From positions 372,001-436,000 of the forward strand of contig NZ_AP025316.1 of NCBI RefSeq assembly GCF_036492835.1: a stretch of DNA of 64,000 nt. Reading direction: 5' to 3'. Positions within the stretch are counted from its first letter, which is position 1, and each line of letters starts with the position of its first letter. The translations under genes were made by a program, and so were the position numbers. The stretch is from Fulvitalea axinellae (GTDB lineage Bacteria > Bacteroidota > Bacteroidia > Cytophagales > Cyclobacteriaceae). Below the pieces are notes generated by a model. That model searched no databases and had not been told where the DNA came from. It saw only the letters and a list, made by a program, of their open reading frames with translations. Positions 1 through 9,800 of this stretch are shown one piece after another.

Positions 1-1
1 C

Positions 2-142
2 AAAGACGCTATCTACCCCTTTGAATTTACGGTGGAATTGGATACCGAGTCTCCCGTTCCCGAGTTTTGGTTTAGCGCTACGGATAAAGCTGGTAAGCGT
101 GACGTTTCTAAGAAGTTTTCTTTTGGTGGTGTGGTGAATTGA
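2..142 (+). CDS. C-terminal end of an unidentified protein (partial)
   Basis: An open frame enters the window from the left edge and stops with TGA at 140-142, giving 46 residues that end in FSFGGVVN. The visible part is rich in beta-branched and aromatic residues (FTVELD, FWFSATDKAGKRD), which suits the end of a beta-sandwich or carbohydrate-binding module, but no family can be recognised. A strong hairpin follows about 60 bases downstream. Function is unknown because the start lies outside the window. Confidence 0.6.
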   Translation, partial: KDAIYPFEFTVELDTESPVPEFWFSATDKAGKRDVSKKFSFGGVVN

Positions 143-200
143 TTGTCTCTTCAAAAAATATTTATGATAAAGGGATTCGCTGTGACAATAGCCCTTTAAA

Positions 201-233
201 AACAGTAGCCCCTTTTAATGAGGGGCTATTGTT
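201..233. terminator. Bidirectional hairpin terminator
   Basis: The arms AACAGTAGCCCC (201-212) and GGGGCTATTGTT (222-233) pair almost completely around a nine-base loop. The hairpin sits between the partial plus-strand gene and the minus-strand sulfatase, whose ends converge here, so it can serve both. Confidence 0.75.
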
Positions 234-262
234 AGTTGCTGAATATCGAGATTATTATTTCC

Positions 263-1723
263 TTAAAGCCCCTTAACAGCCTCTTTCCGTTCTTGCACTT
301 TACGGATAAAGTAATCGTTGACTTTAAAATTAGTATACACCGATAATTCGGCCTGCTGGGCGGGGATATGCTTTTCCAGCCTTTTAAGCGTTTGGGCGTA
401 GTCGGGTTCTTGGGCTACGTTTTTCCACTCGTTCGGATCTTTTTTGTGATCGTAGAGTTCGGAAGAGCCGTCTTCGTAGCGGATGAGTTTGTAACGCTCG
501 TCAGTTATGGCTGTGTTGCCTTTTCCGTAAGAGGTTATGGCTACGTGGTTCCAATTTTTGCTTTTCGGTTTTTTCAATAAAGGAACCAGTGAATGCCCTT
601 CGTTTTGCCTGTTCTCCGGAAGTCCGCAGAGTTCTACCAGAGTGGGGTACATGTCGAGGAGCTGTACCGGTTTGTCGGATGTCGCTCCATGTTTTGCCTG
701 TCTAGGGGCTTTGAATATCAGTACTGTTTTGGTGTCGAGGTTCCAAAGGGCTTGTTTGGCGAAGCGGTTTTTCTCTCCCAAATGGTAGCCGTGGTCCGAC
801 CAAAGTACCACAATTGTATTGTCGGCGTAGGGGCTTTCCTCCAGCGCGTCGAGGACTTTGCCGATTTGAGCGTCCACAAAGCTGATGCAGGCCAGGTAGG
901 CTTGGACGGCTTTTTTCCATTGGCCTTCCTTTTTCATCCACTCGGTGGTGGGCATCATCGGCACGTCGGCTACGCGCCTGCCGAACGGAGGCACGTCTTC
1001 TTGATCGTTTTTCAGATATGGCGGAACGATCACCTTGTCGAGCGGAAACCGGTCGAACCATTTTTGGGGAACGTACCAGGGCACGTGCGGACGTACGAAG
1101 CCAACGCCCAAAAAGAACGGTTTCTCATGACTTTCCCGAAGCTTGGCAGTTGCCCAGCGGGCGGATTTGAAATCCGGCATTTGTTCGTCCTTTTCCGGAA
1201 AGGCTCCCCAGTCCGTTTGGGTGTTGCCCTTTTTATCTTCGAACCAAGCGGGGTTATAATTGAAACGCTTAGCGGGTTTTGGACCGAATTTTTCAAAAAC
1301 GCCACCATATTCCTGAAAGGCGCCGGCCTTGTCGCCATTGTGGAAAAGCTTGCCCACAGCCATGGTTTTGTAGCCGTTTTGCTCAAAATATTCCGGCAGG
1401 AAAGTGGACGGTGCCGCGCTTCCTTTTTGAATGTCCTTGTCGTTGAGTTGCAGGTAATTTCCGGAAGTGGCGGGTTGTAAACCGGTCATAATGGACGCTC
1501 TGGAAGGTCCGCAAATCGGGGCTTGGCAGTGTGCGTTCCGGAATAAGACTCCACTTTTGGCAAGCCGATCGATATTTGGCGTGTGAGCCTGCGGGTGCCC
1601 TTTCATTACGCCAATCCAATCGTTCAGGTCGTCCACGGCGATAAACAAAACGTTCGGTCGTTTCTGTGCCCATACAGTGGCGGGAAACAGCAGGGCGAAA
1701 AAAGTCAGAATTTTTCTTATCAT
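263..1723 (-). CDS. Secreted S1-family sulfatase (iduronate-2-sulfatase-like)
   Basis: A 486-residue type I sulfatase that would hydrolyse sulfate esters on glycans in the periplasm or outside the cell. Residues 1-19 form a signal peptide ending at WAQ. The alkaline-phosphatase-fold start PNVLFIAVDDLNDW (23-36) carries the paired Asp metal ligands. The maturation signature C71-G-P-S-R75, followed by ASIMTG, is intact, so Cys71 should be converted to formylglycine. LWSDHGYHLGE supplies further metal and substrate ligands. The VDDLNDW form and overall layout resemble SulfAtlas subfamily S1_7, but substrate is not readable from sequence. It stands alone on the minus strand; a heptanucleotide repeat lies just upstream of its start. 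Confidence 0.93.
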   Translation of the reverse strand: MIRKILTFFALLFPATVWAQKRPNVLFIAVDDLNDWIGVMKGHPQAHTPNIDRLAKSGVLFRNAHCQAPICGPSRASIMTGLQPATSGNYLQLNDKDIQKGSAAPSTFLPEYFEQNGYKTMAVGKLFHNGDKAGAFQEYGGVFEKFGPKPAKRFNYNPAWFEDKKGNTQTDWGAFPEKDEQMPDFKSARWATAKLRESHEKPFFLGVGFVRPHVPWYVPQKWFDRFPLDKVIVPPYLKNDQEDVPPFGRRVADVPMMPTTEWMKKEGQWKKAVQAYLACISFVDAQIGKVLDALEESPYADNTIVVLWSDHGYHLGEKNRFAKQALWNLDTKTVLIFKAPRQAKHGATSDKPVQLLDMYPTLVELCGLPENRQNEGHSLVPLLKKPKSKNWNHVAITSYGKGNTAITDERYKLIRYEDGSSELYDHKKDPNEWKNVAQEPDYAQTLKRLEKHIPAQQAELSVYTNFKVNDYFIRKVQERKEAVKGL

Positions 1724-1726
1724 CTT

Positions 1727-1762
1727 TTAGTGAGTATTGGGTCTTAGGAATTAAGTCTTTGG
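1727..1762. repeat. Heptanucleotide-phased intergenic repeat, GTCTTAG type
   Basis: Directly upstream of the sulfatase start the plus strand reads in seven-base steps: AGTATTG, GGTCTTA, GGAATTA, AGTCTTT. It resembles the heptads at 38231-38259 and more loosely the AGTAAAG-type group elsewhere in the window. No coding potential is apparent. Confidence 0.45.
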
Positions 1763-1967
1763 GCCGTTTCTGTGCGTAAACCAAGGCTTAGTCCTGTTTA
1801 TAAAGTACTTTCGTCATGTCTATTTTTACGCTAAGAGGGTTGCATATGATAGACTTGGCGGATTGTTAGTTAAGGAAAAAAATAAACGGGAAAAGGGAGG
1901 TGTGTACTAAAGCTAAAACAGTGTTATTCGGAAGGCGAGAACATATTTATTATCATTAAGACCTTAG

Positions 1968-2699
1968 TTACGGGATGTTGTTGGTTGTGGTCCTTTTCAC
2001 TAACACAATCACCGAAAGGTAATCCCCGTCACCGGGTTCGGCCACTATTTCCCAATCTTCCTCTTCCAGATATTTTGCCAGATAATGATTGTGCATGCCG
2101 TGGGCTACCAATAAAGCCGTACCGTTTTGCCGGGCTTCTTCTTCCAAAAAGCTAGCGTTTGAGCGAACCCTTTGCCTTGCTTTTTTGAAGTTTTCGATTC
2201 CTCCGTCATTAAGGCCGGCCATCCAAAGCCCCCTGGATATTCCTTTCGAAAGGAATGTCGGGAGTTTCAGCAGTGGTATCGCGGCGGCTTTTCGTTCGAA
2301 TTCCCTGAATCTGGAATCGCTCACCAGCGTATAGGTATCGCCGAAAATCAGCTGGGCGGTGTGCGAGGCCCGGGATAGATTGCTGTGGTAGACTTTATGA
2401 AGCCTGAAACTGGCCGTATCGATGGGCGACGTGGTGAAAGGGACAATGTGGGCGCTGTCGTAGGCCTGATAGAAGGCGTCAAGCTCTTTGCGGCTTCGCC
2501 AACCGTTTTTCTTTAGGTCGGGTTCGCCGTGGCGCACCAACACTATCTGCATATACCCCGACCCTTCGGTGTCAAAAATCTTTAACGGCTTATCTTCGTC
2601 TTGGTTTGCGTAGAAACTTTCTGGATCTTCGGCTGGCGACAAGGCGAAAGAGGTTGTTATAAAAAAGAGGAGTAATTGCGTCAGCCAAAGTTTTTTCAT
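1968..2699 (-). CDS. Exported histidine phosphatase family protein
   Basis: A 243-residue member of the phosphoglycerate mutase-like histidine phosphatase superfamily. Residues 1-19 are a signal peptide, so it acts in the periplasm. The catalytic LVRHGEP motif places the phospho-accepting His at 57 next to Arg56. Arg110 in SNLSRASHTAQ, an acidic residue in REFER (132-136) and His200 in LVAHGMHNH complete the usual pocket. The family removes phosphate from small molecules or proteins; the substrate cannot be told from sequence. It is a single minus-strand gene about 240 bases upstream of the sulfatase start in transcription order, so a joint operon is possible but not shown. Confidence 0.88.
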   Translation of the reverse strand: MKKLWLTQLLLFFITTSFALSPAEDPESFYANQDEDKPLKIFDTEGSGYMQIVLVRHGEPDLKKNGWRSRKELDAFYQAYDSAHIVPFTTSPIDTASFRLHKVYHSNLSRASHTAQLIFGDTYTLVSDSRFREFERKAAAIPLLKLPTFLSKGISRGLWMAGLNDGGIENFKKARQRVRSNASFLEEEARQNGTALLVAHGMHNHYLAKYLEEEDWEIVAEPGDGDYLSVIVLVKRTTTNNIP

Positions 2700-3053
2700 G
2701 TGGGGCGTTAGTGTTTAACGCAAATATACATTAATTGGGCCGATTTTCTTTTCTTGATTTTTGACATTAAAGCCTTAGAAGGAGATTAATAGCCGATAAT
2801 TGGTTTCTTTGTTCTTTCCGAAACGGAGAGGTGAGTTGTTGAATATTATTTTTCATTAGGAATACCGTAGCTATCAATCATTGTAGAGGTTGTGACCGAA
2901 TGTGTCTTTTTGGTTTTCATGAAAATGAGATAATAGAAAACGAGTCGCAAAATCTTTACACTCCGTCTTGTGCATTGAATTTCATATTTTTATTTTGGAT
3001 AACAGACTCAAAATTGAACTTACGGAAGTCTAAAGCCCAATACAGGACAGTTT
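2700..3053. other. Intergenic region upstream of two divergent genes
   Basis: This 354-base AT-rich stretch separates the divergent phosphatase and potassium channel genes and must hold both promoters. A small open frame at 2900-3127 overlaps the channel start and has no sequence character of a real protein. No confident -33/-7 pair was found. Confidence 0.5.
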
Positions 3054-4019
3054 ATGAGAAACAGAATCAGGAAAATCTGGAAAAGCGAAGACTTTGGTTT
3101 TACCAAAGCGACCGACAATCAGGTTAACCGGTTTCTGAAGCCCGGGGGCCAGTTTAACGTGGTCCGTAAGGGCGGGCGTTTTACGGTAAAGGACATCTAC
3201 CATTGGCTGATGAACGCTCGTTGGGGAGTGTTCTGGACCTTGGCTGTCGGGGTAATCGTAATGGTCAATTTGCTGTTTTCGGTTATCTATTTCATCATAG
3301 GCGTAGACAAGATCGAAGGCGCCGGCGAGATAGGTGTTTCTTGGGCCGGAGACTTTGCCACCGCTATTTTTTTCAGTTTCCAGACTTTTACTACGGTGGG
3401 CTACGGCGCTTTGGCTCCTATTGGCATTCCCTCGAATATCGTCGCTTCGTTGGAAGCTGTGTTGGGCCTGATTACGTTCTCGCTTGTTACTGCGTTGATC
3501 TACGCCAAGTTTTCCAAAGCTTCCGTCAAGCTCCTTTTCAGCGACAATATTCTGGTTAGTCCGCACAAAAAAGGCAAGGCGCTGATGTTTCGGATGGTAA
3601 ACGAACGTACGGACAGCCTGATCAATATGTCAGTGGACGTGTTGGTGGCGGAGACAAAACTCAAGGACGGGAAATTTGGGAAGAAGTATGACATGCTCAA
3701 TCTGGAACGTAGCAATATTATGTTTTTTCCACTGAATTGGACTGTTGTACATGTGCTTGACGAGTCGAGTCCGCTGTATGAAACTTCCTGCAATGGATTC
3801 AAGGATTCGTCGCTGGAATTTATGATACAGGTAAAATGCTTTGACAGTACATACAGTCAGGATATTTACATCCACCACTCATACGTAAGCGAAGATATAA
3901 TCTGCGACGCCAAGTTTGAGCTAATGTACGGAGCGAATGAGAAAGGAGTATTGGAAATTGACCTTACGAAACTCAACGCCTATTCTTTAGTGGTGGACTC
4001 AGAAATGACAAGTGTATAG
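3054..4019 (+). CDS. KirBac-type inward-rectifier potassium channel
   Basis: A 321-residue prokaryotic Kir channel for the inner membrane. The N-terminus carries a slide-helix-like segment, followed by transmembrane helix M1 (about 57-83), a pore helix (about 100-112), the selectivity filter T114-V-G-Y-G118 and helix M2 (about 128-152). The rest is a cytoplasmic immunoglobulin-like Kir domain, visible as alternating beta strands up to the C-terminus, with the family's typical MFRMVNERTDSL start. Length and order match KirBac channels, which assemble as tetramers and are gated by lipids and pH. It has no signal peptide, as expected. The gene is followed by a weak hairpin and then by the kinase-like gene 109 bases on; a functional link is not evident. 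Confidence 0.93.
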   Translation: MRNRIRKIWKSEDFGFTKATDNQVNRFLKPGGQFNVVRKGGRFTVKDIYHWLMNARWGVFWTLAVGVIVMVNLLFSVIYFIIGVDKIEGAGEIGVSWAGDFATAIFFSFQTFTTVGYGALAPIGIPSNIVASLEAVLGLITFSLVTALIYAKFSKASVKLLFSDNILVSPHKKGKALMFRMVNERTDSLINMSVDVLVAETKLKDGKFGKKYDMLNLERSNIMFFPLNWTVVHVLDESSPLYETSCNGFKDSSLEFMIQVKCFDSTYSQDIYIHHSYVSEDIICDAKFELMYGANEKGVLEIDLTKLNAYSLVVDSEMTSV

Positions 4020-4046
4020 GACTCCCTTTTCAGGGACTTTTTGCTT
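4018..4046 (+). terminator. Weak hairpin terminator after the channel gene
   Basis: TCCCT and AGGGA pair around TTTC immediately after the channel stop, and the run TTTTTGCTTTT follows. The stem is short, so termination may be partial and some transcripts could read into the next gene. Confidence 0.45.
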
Positions 4047-4128
4047 TTACAAACACACTGGGACGGATTTTGACGTGAGTAGGAAGGAACACTAACCGGC
4101 GCATTAGTCCGGAGCAGATCCCCGAAGC

Positions 4129-6651
4129 ATGTTTGCGCGCCAAGCCCCAAAATATTCTCCCAATGAACGTAGCCGTTCCATGGCCGGCTTATCCAAGCCA
4201 CCGCCGGGCACTCCGATACAGCGGATGATCGGATCCGAAGATTTTTTGGCATTGGCTCCTGTAGGTGGACTTGTCTCCAAGGAGAAGGTTTGGGTAAAGA
4301 TCGGCAAGGCGATTCAGGACCTTGAGCGTTTCAAAAAAGCCGATGTCCGTTTGTCTGATCCGGCCTTTTCTATCGCCGATAAACAAATGCGCCAACAAGA
4401 GAATCTTGCCAGGCAAATGGGGGCGTTGTTTAATATGGAACGGCTGATTTATCAGTATTTCGGCTATGTGGATTATGAAATGTACAAAGAGCGAGAGCCG
4501 GAAGAACACACTCTTTTGGCCTTGCTGGATGATATTGAGGACAGTTGGGAAGAGTTGGTTCGGGAGAAAGGAAATATTCCTTTTCCGAGTAATCAAATGA
4601 GAGGATTCGGGGCCGACACGCCGGAGTTGATGGATATCAAGAAGCAGATTAACCCAGAAGAGTTATTGAGTTCGCACATGACTCTTACAATTGGGGAAAA
4701 CGCTTGTTCGCCCGAAAAAGCCAGAAGTTTTTTATGGAGAATATTGATGACTGAGACGGGAACAGAGCTTTTGATAAAACTTAAAAGCGAGCTGGGGCGC
4801 GCTCGGAAATCCATTGACCTGCATTTTGTCCCCGGCACCGTGCCTTATTTCCCTTGGGGCGCCACCGCTTTGGAATATAACGGGAGAAGGAGGCAAGGGA
4901 CTATTCCCTGTAACTTCTCTTATATGGGAAAAGACAGCCGGTTTGCGCTTAAAAAACAGGGAGCTATGCGTGGAATGACGCAATATTCCCCGCATCCGTT
5001 TTATCCGTTACTCACAGGGCAATTGGGCGAGGCTTTGGCTTGTTTGACAGCGCCCGGTTTGACTGATTATATCACTCGATACGCTTCTGATACGTACACG
5101 AATATGCGTGACGAGTTAGGTATTCCGGCTCCCGGAAAAAACGCCTCAATAGTTGCGAATCCGCTGACAGAAATTCCATTGCGACCAAAACGGAAGTTAA
5201 CCGACAAAGCGGAAGAGGCTTTTTTTGTTATAGACCAAGAATCGGAGTCCGATATGACGCCTTGGACTATCGGCCAAAAAGAGGCTCCGGCAATGGAATG
5301 GGACGGTCCGGGTTGGCTCAAACCTCCTACGGATACATCCGGAAAAGCGGATTGGAGAGTTTTCTTTGCGGAACCCGAATCTGATCTCGCTCTGGCGGAT
5401 GTTTATCATGCCGGTAAGCCACGTCACGGGTCCTACGGACGCGTACATTTTATCCCGTGCGGACCACATCAGGCGGCTGTCAAGCTTCTTGTGGATTTCC
5501 GTTTTGACCGAGAGCCGGAAAAAGAAATTTTTGCGGCGGGGCTTGTCCGGATGTTGGGCCGCAACGTAACCGCTCCTAGAGGACGGCTTTTGGAATCGGA
5601 CAGCCCGGAAGTGGAAACGCTGTACGGAAAAGTACGCGGGGGGATTAAAGGCTTTGCCGGACTTCCGCAGGAACAAATGGCCCCCGATATGGTCATGACC
5701 GAGCAAAGTCTGAAAGATATGGAATTGAGCTTCGATTCCAGTCGTTTTCAGCGCCACCAGTTTATTGCCATTCATTGGGATTTGTGTCCGGGAAAAACGC
5801 CCAACCAGATAGGGACGGTAATCAAGGAAAGTATGAATAAGGATCCGCACGATCCGCAATTAGATTCTCGGAGGATACATCCGGAAATGTTTAAGCATGA
5901 GTACCATACACCTTTGTTGCAGGACCGGCACTATATGGAGGCATTGGGCGAGCTTTATTTGTTGGATATCGTAATTGGGAATTTTGACCGGTTCGGGGCC
6001 TTTTATCACGCCAGTAACATGCTGTATGACACTGACACCCATTTTATTCACGGTATTGACCAAAACGTCGGTTATTTGAATACGAACCGAATGCTGAATT
6101 TCTTGCTATACGAAGGTGACGACCGAAAGCCTAAGGGGTTAAAGCTTACGGGTTATTCGCTCTCGGACGCCAAAGCTATTTTAAATAAACCTGTTCCTGA
6201 TGAAAAGGCCGTGGCGGAGTTTTGCTCAAAGATGGAATCGATTATGAGAAAATTGCTTAGCAAGTTTATACAAGATTTTTTAAAAGCGCCGACTGAACCG
6301 ACCTATTTAATCGAGAGGTTTTGGAGGCTTGACGGAGTTCGTGGAGCCTCTACGCCTGATTGTGCCTCTTTCCAATATGGTTTTGCAAAAGCCCTTTTCA
6401 ATTTGACAGGGAAAGCGGGAATGTTAGAATCGATGGCCAGGTTTAAGTTTAAAAATATTCAGAACGAAGCCGAATTCGTTTTAAGAATGATCAGATTGGC
6501 TATTGGTTTAGCTTCTTTGCCTCCAGTGGAAAAAACCTGTCAGGCATTGGAAAAAGCGAGACTTTATGCGGCATCGAAGCCCGAATCCAAGATTACCGAA
6601 CATCCGCTTTTCGTTGGTTCCAGCGGAGCTACAGCCAGCCCGTCAAAGTAA
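4129..6651 (+). CDS. Putative effector with a PI4K/actin-fragmin-like kinase domain and degenerate M91-like domain
   Basis: An 840-residue soluble protein without signal peptide. Seen: the N-terminal 35 residues are basic and Pro-rich, ending PIQRMI. Residues about 185-335 follow the layout of the M91 (NleD-like) effector peptidase domain (TGTELLIKL at 210-218, NMRDELGIPAPG at 325-336), but where HExxH is expected there is TGQLGEAL, so zinc binding looks lost. Residues about 430-660 look like a PI4K/actin-fragmin kinase: K452 in AAVKLL, an acidic alphaC-like helix at 462-478 then TAPRGRLL, a hinge-like FIAIHWDLCPGKTP (545-558), D613-x4-N618-x-D620-R621, N630, and D644 in GIDQN. The remaining 180 residues are helical. 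Inference: a cytoplasmic or injected protein or lipid kinase. No secretion genes lie beside it. ATG 4129 is used; Met18 is an alternative start. Confidence 0.6.
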   Translation: MFARQAPKYSPNERSRSMAGLSKPPPGTPIQRMIGSEDFLALAPVGGLVSKEKVWVKIGKAIQDLERFKKADVRLSDPAFSIADKQMRQQENLARQMGALFNMERLIYQYFGYVDYEMYKEREPEEHTLLALLDDIEDSWEELVREKGNIPFPSNQMRGFGADTPELMDIKKQINPEELLSSHMTLTIGENACSPEKARSFLWRILMTETGTELLIKLKSELGRARKSIDLHFVPGTVPYFPWGATALEYNGRRRQGTIPCNFSYMGKDSRFALKKQGAMRGMTQYSPHPFYPLLTGQLGEALACLTAPGLTDYITRYASDTYTNMRDELGIPAPGKNASIVANPLTEIPLRPKRKLTDKAEEAFFVIDQESESDMTPWTIGQKEAPAMEWDGPGWLKPPTDTSGKADWRVFFAEPESDLALADVYHAGKPRHGSYGRVHFIPCGPHQAAVKLLVDFRFDREPEKEIFAAGLVRMLGRNVTAPRGRLLESDSPEVETLYGKVRGGIKGFAGLPQEQMAPDMVMTEQSLKDMELSFDSSRFQRHQFIAIHWDLCPGKTPNQIGTVIKESMNKDPHDPQLDSRRIHPEMFKHEYHTPLLQDRHYMEALGELYLLDIVIGNFDRFGAFYHASNMLYDTDTHFIHGIDQNVGYLNTNRMLNFLLYEGDDRKPKGLKLTGYSLSDAKAILNKPVPDEKAVAEFCSKMESIMRKLLSKFIQDFLKAPTEPTYLIERFWRLDGVRGASTPDCASFQYGFAKALFNLTGKAGMLESMARFKFKNIQNEAEFVLRMIRLAIGLASLPPVEKTCQALEKARLYAASKPESKITEHPLFVGSSGATASPSK

Positions 6652-6822
6652 TCAGTTACAACCTTAGGTTCTGTATTCTGTTCTGTGCTTCCATATCGAT
6701 GATAGAACTCAAAGTTACATGTTATAAAGCTCTTTTATGAATATGAATTTCATACATAAGGAATTATATAAAACTAACAATTAATAATATAAATAATAGT
6801 TATAAATCATTAATTAGCTTGC

Positions 6823-6830
6823 TATTTTTG
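6823..6830 (+). promoter_or_regulatory. Bacteroidota -7 promoter element
   Basis: TATTTTTG matches the Bacteroidota -7 consensus TAnnTTTG and lies 46 bases upstream of the first AT-rich secreted paralogue in a strongly AT-rich region. No clear TTG was found at the expected -33 spacing. Confidence 0.4.
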
Positions 6831-6875
6831 TGCTTAGAATATTTATAAAATATATCTAATAAAAATAATTAAGTC

Positions 6876-9800
6876 ATGAGAGCCCCACTTATTCCGCTTT
6901 TGTTACTGTTATGTGTATGGCAGGCGCATGGGCAACAATGGAAAAAAGTTTCTGTATTGGAGTTGGAAGGGAAGGTTGAGCTAGGTTATGAGGACAATAT
7001 CAAAAATCCAGCGATGGATATTTCCGGAAACACGGCAGTCATTGCCGACAATTCGGATGATGTTGTAAATGTTTTTGAGAAAAAGGATGGTCGATGGACA
7101 AAGGTCGCGGCACTTCGGGTTTCCGAAAAGGACGCCTCCTTTGGGTATAATGTAACATTATCCAATAATGTTGTTTTGGTGTCAGGTTGGCAGAATAACC
7201 AAGGCGCGGGATACAGGACTGGTGTCGTTTATCTTTTCGAAAAACCCGATAATGGGTGGAAGGATATGACCGAAACGGCCGTATTGTACGCAAGTGATGG
7301 CGCTTTCCAAGACAATTTTGGAATAGATAAACTTGAGGAAGAGAATGAGGAAGGAGCTTTCCGATTACGTCAGATGGCGATAGAAGAAGGCCTTATCGTC
7401 GTTAAGGCTTTGGGGAATGATGATAGTTGTTGGGATTGTGGCGGGGCTTATATTTTTGAAAAACCTGAGGGCGGATGGGTAACGATGCCAGAGACAGGGA
7501 AATTGCTGTTATCGCCTCAAGGGTTATTGTCTGGCGGTAGAATGGATGACTATGCGGAGTGCGCCGTAAAGGATGGGACGGTTTTTATTCTTGAAAGAAA
7601 AAAGGTTTTCATTTTTGAAAAACCGGATTCGGGTTGGAAACCTATTAATCTGGAATCGGGTATGGTTCCAATTGACTTTTGGAATCAAAGAATTCATGCG
7701 GTTTCAAAAGACGAAATTTTGTTGCCAGTCACGAATGATTCGAATCCGGTTAGCCTTCTTTCAATAAAAAAGGGAGAGAGTTGGAATGACCCCAAAATAC
7801 GGAAGATAATAGGGCCCAGTGGGTATAATTTCATATCTAAGCAAAGCTTTGATGGGAATGGTAATTCCGTTTATATGCTGGGGCTCAAGGACCCGTCTTG
7901 GAATATAATAAAAGTGAGTATTGATAATGATGGGGCCACTTGGCAGACTGGAAATGTATCTTTTAAAAGTAACGCTGTGTCTTCGCCAGCGTACGGATTT
8001 TGGCTTAATACGTTAGAGGCTACAGATAACGATATTTTGTATTCAGTTGAATTTCCCGAATACCAAAAAACGTCCGTGAAACCTATTTTTTATAGTACGG
8101 AAGGAGATTCTTGGTTGGAAATTCCCAGTGATTTTGAGGAAGTAACCCGAGAAGAACAAAAGAAAATAGAAGCCTACTCGGTTATATCCGAATCGGAGGT
8201 ATTGGTGAAATCAAATGATACAGAAAAAGACACTTATAATTTATACCGATACGAAGACGGCGAATGGAAGAATGCGGGAGGCAGTTTTAAAAGCGAAGGC
8301 TATAAGACAAAGGTTTACGGAGATTATTTCTTTATGGGAACAGATAAAGCTGTTCTTCATCAGAATGAAGATGATTCCCCTTCTTCGGATTGGATAAAAA
8401 TAGGCACACTTTATAGCCGTAATGAAATAGGTGTTGCCAAATCGCTACTTTTTCCAATCAAAGATGACTTTACTCAACTAATAGGATTTATCAATGTTGA
8501 CGGTGTTTTTCTAAATAATCAAATAATACTCACTTCCGATGTCGCTTTTTCCGGTGGACAATACGGAAGTTTGGCTTTGGTGGCTGATTTAGATATAGAA
8601 ACAGGTGAGCTAAGTGTTGTGGATTATAAACTTATTAATGATGGCTGGAAAACCAGTAAGGGAAATTCGGTAATTACGGACGGACTATGTGTCGTGCCAT
8701 TTTATGATGATAGCGAGTGTTGTGAAACCCAGCAATTAAAGGCATTTGGGTACAAAAAAAATGAGTCAGGAAAGATTTACGAATTGGTTTTAGAGGGAGA
8801 GTTCCCGGTTACGTATTGGGGGTGGGAAGACTACGTTGTAGCGGATGGAGATTTTATCGTACACAGTACTTTATTCGGTATCGAAATTACGGTAGCGCAT
8901 AGGAAAGACGGAAAATGGTCCGTGCTACCTGTAGAATTGGTTCGGAATCCGGATTATTGGATTAAGGGAGGACAAACCTTCGGTGAAGTGCAAAGTATTG
9001 ACCTAATAGAAAATAGCCTTTTTGTTTTAAATCCTTTTGCAGGACACATATTGATTTTTGATTTGGAGAAAGCCTTAAACGAATATGAGTCGCCAAAAAA
9101 GCTTGAGGCGGAATTCGTTAAGCTAGAACCGGAAGATGGGTTTATAGAAAAAGTTGAGGCCTTAGATCAGGACAATTTTTTGATCAATAGCCGCGGTAAA
9201 CTATCGCTTTATACAAAATTGGAAAAAGACGTAATCAATTTCGAAGATCAAGTAATTACGCTTATCGACGATTTAACATTGGGAGCAAGCGCTATTTCTG
9301 GGAGTCTTGTAAAGTATGAATACGAAGCGGGTAAAGATATTATTGACTTCAGAAACGGTGATCCAACGTTACTCGGAACAGGTCGAATGTTAGTCCGAGC
9401 TTATACGGACGGTGGTAACGAAAGGGCGTCAGCGGAGGCATTCGCTTTTTTGACGGTGACAAAGGCCTCGCAGACAATAACTGTTGAAGCATTAACCGAA
9501 AACGTAATCATGCCTAATGAGAGCTATGCTTTAAGCTTCTCCAGTGATTCGGGTTTACCCGTTTTGGCGGAAATAATAGAAGGCCAAGGTGAGTTGACAG
9601 GTGGAATTTTGCGCCCTACCCAAGCCGGTGTGTTACGCATACGGTTTTCGCAGGAAGGCGATGACAGTTATTTTCCCGCAAGCCCAGTGGAACGAACCTA
9701 TCAAGTAACGAAAGTAACGGGCATTGATGGTCAGGCTATAGTAAAAGTTTTTCCAAATCCGAGTAATGGAGAATTGAATATAGAGGCCAATGATAACGGA

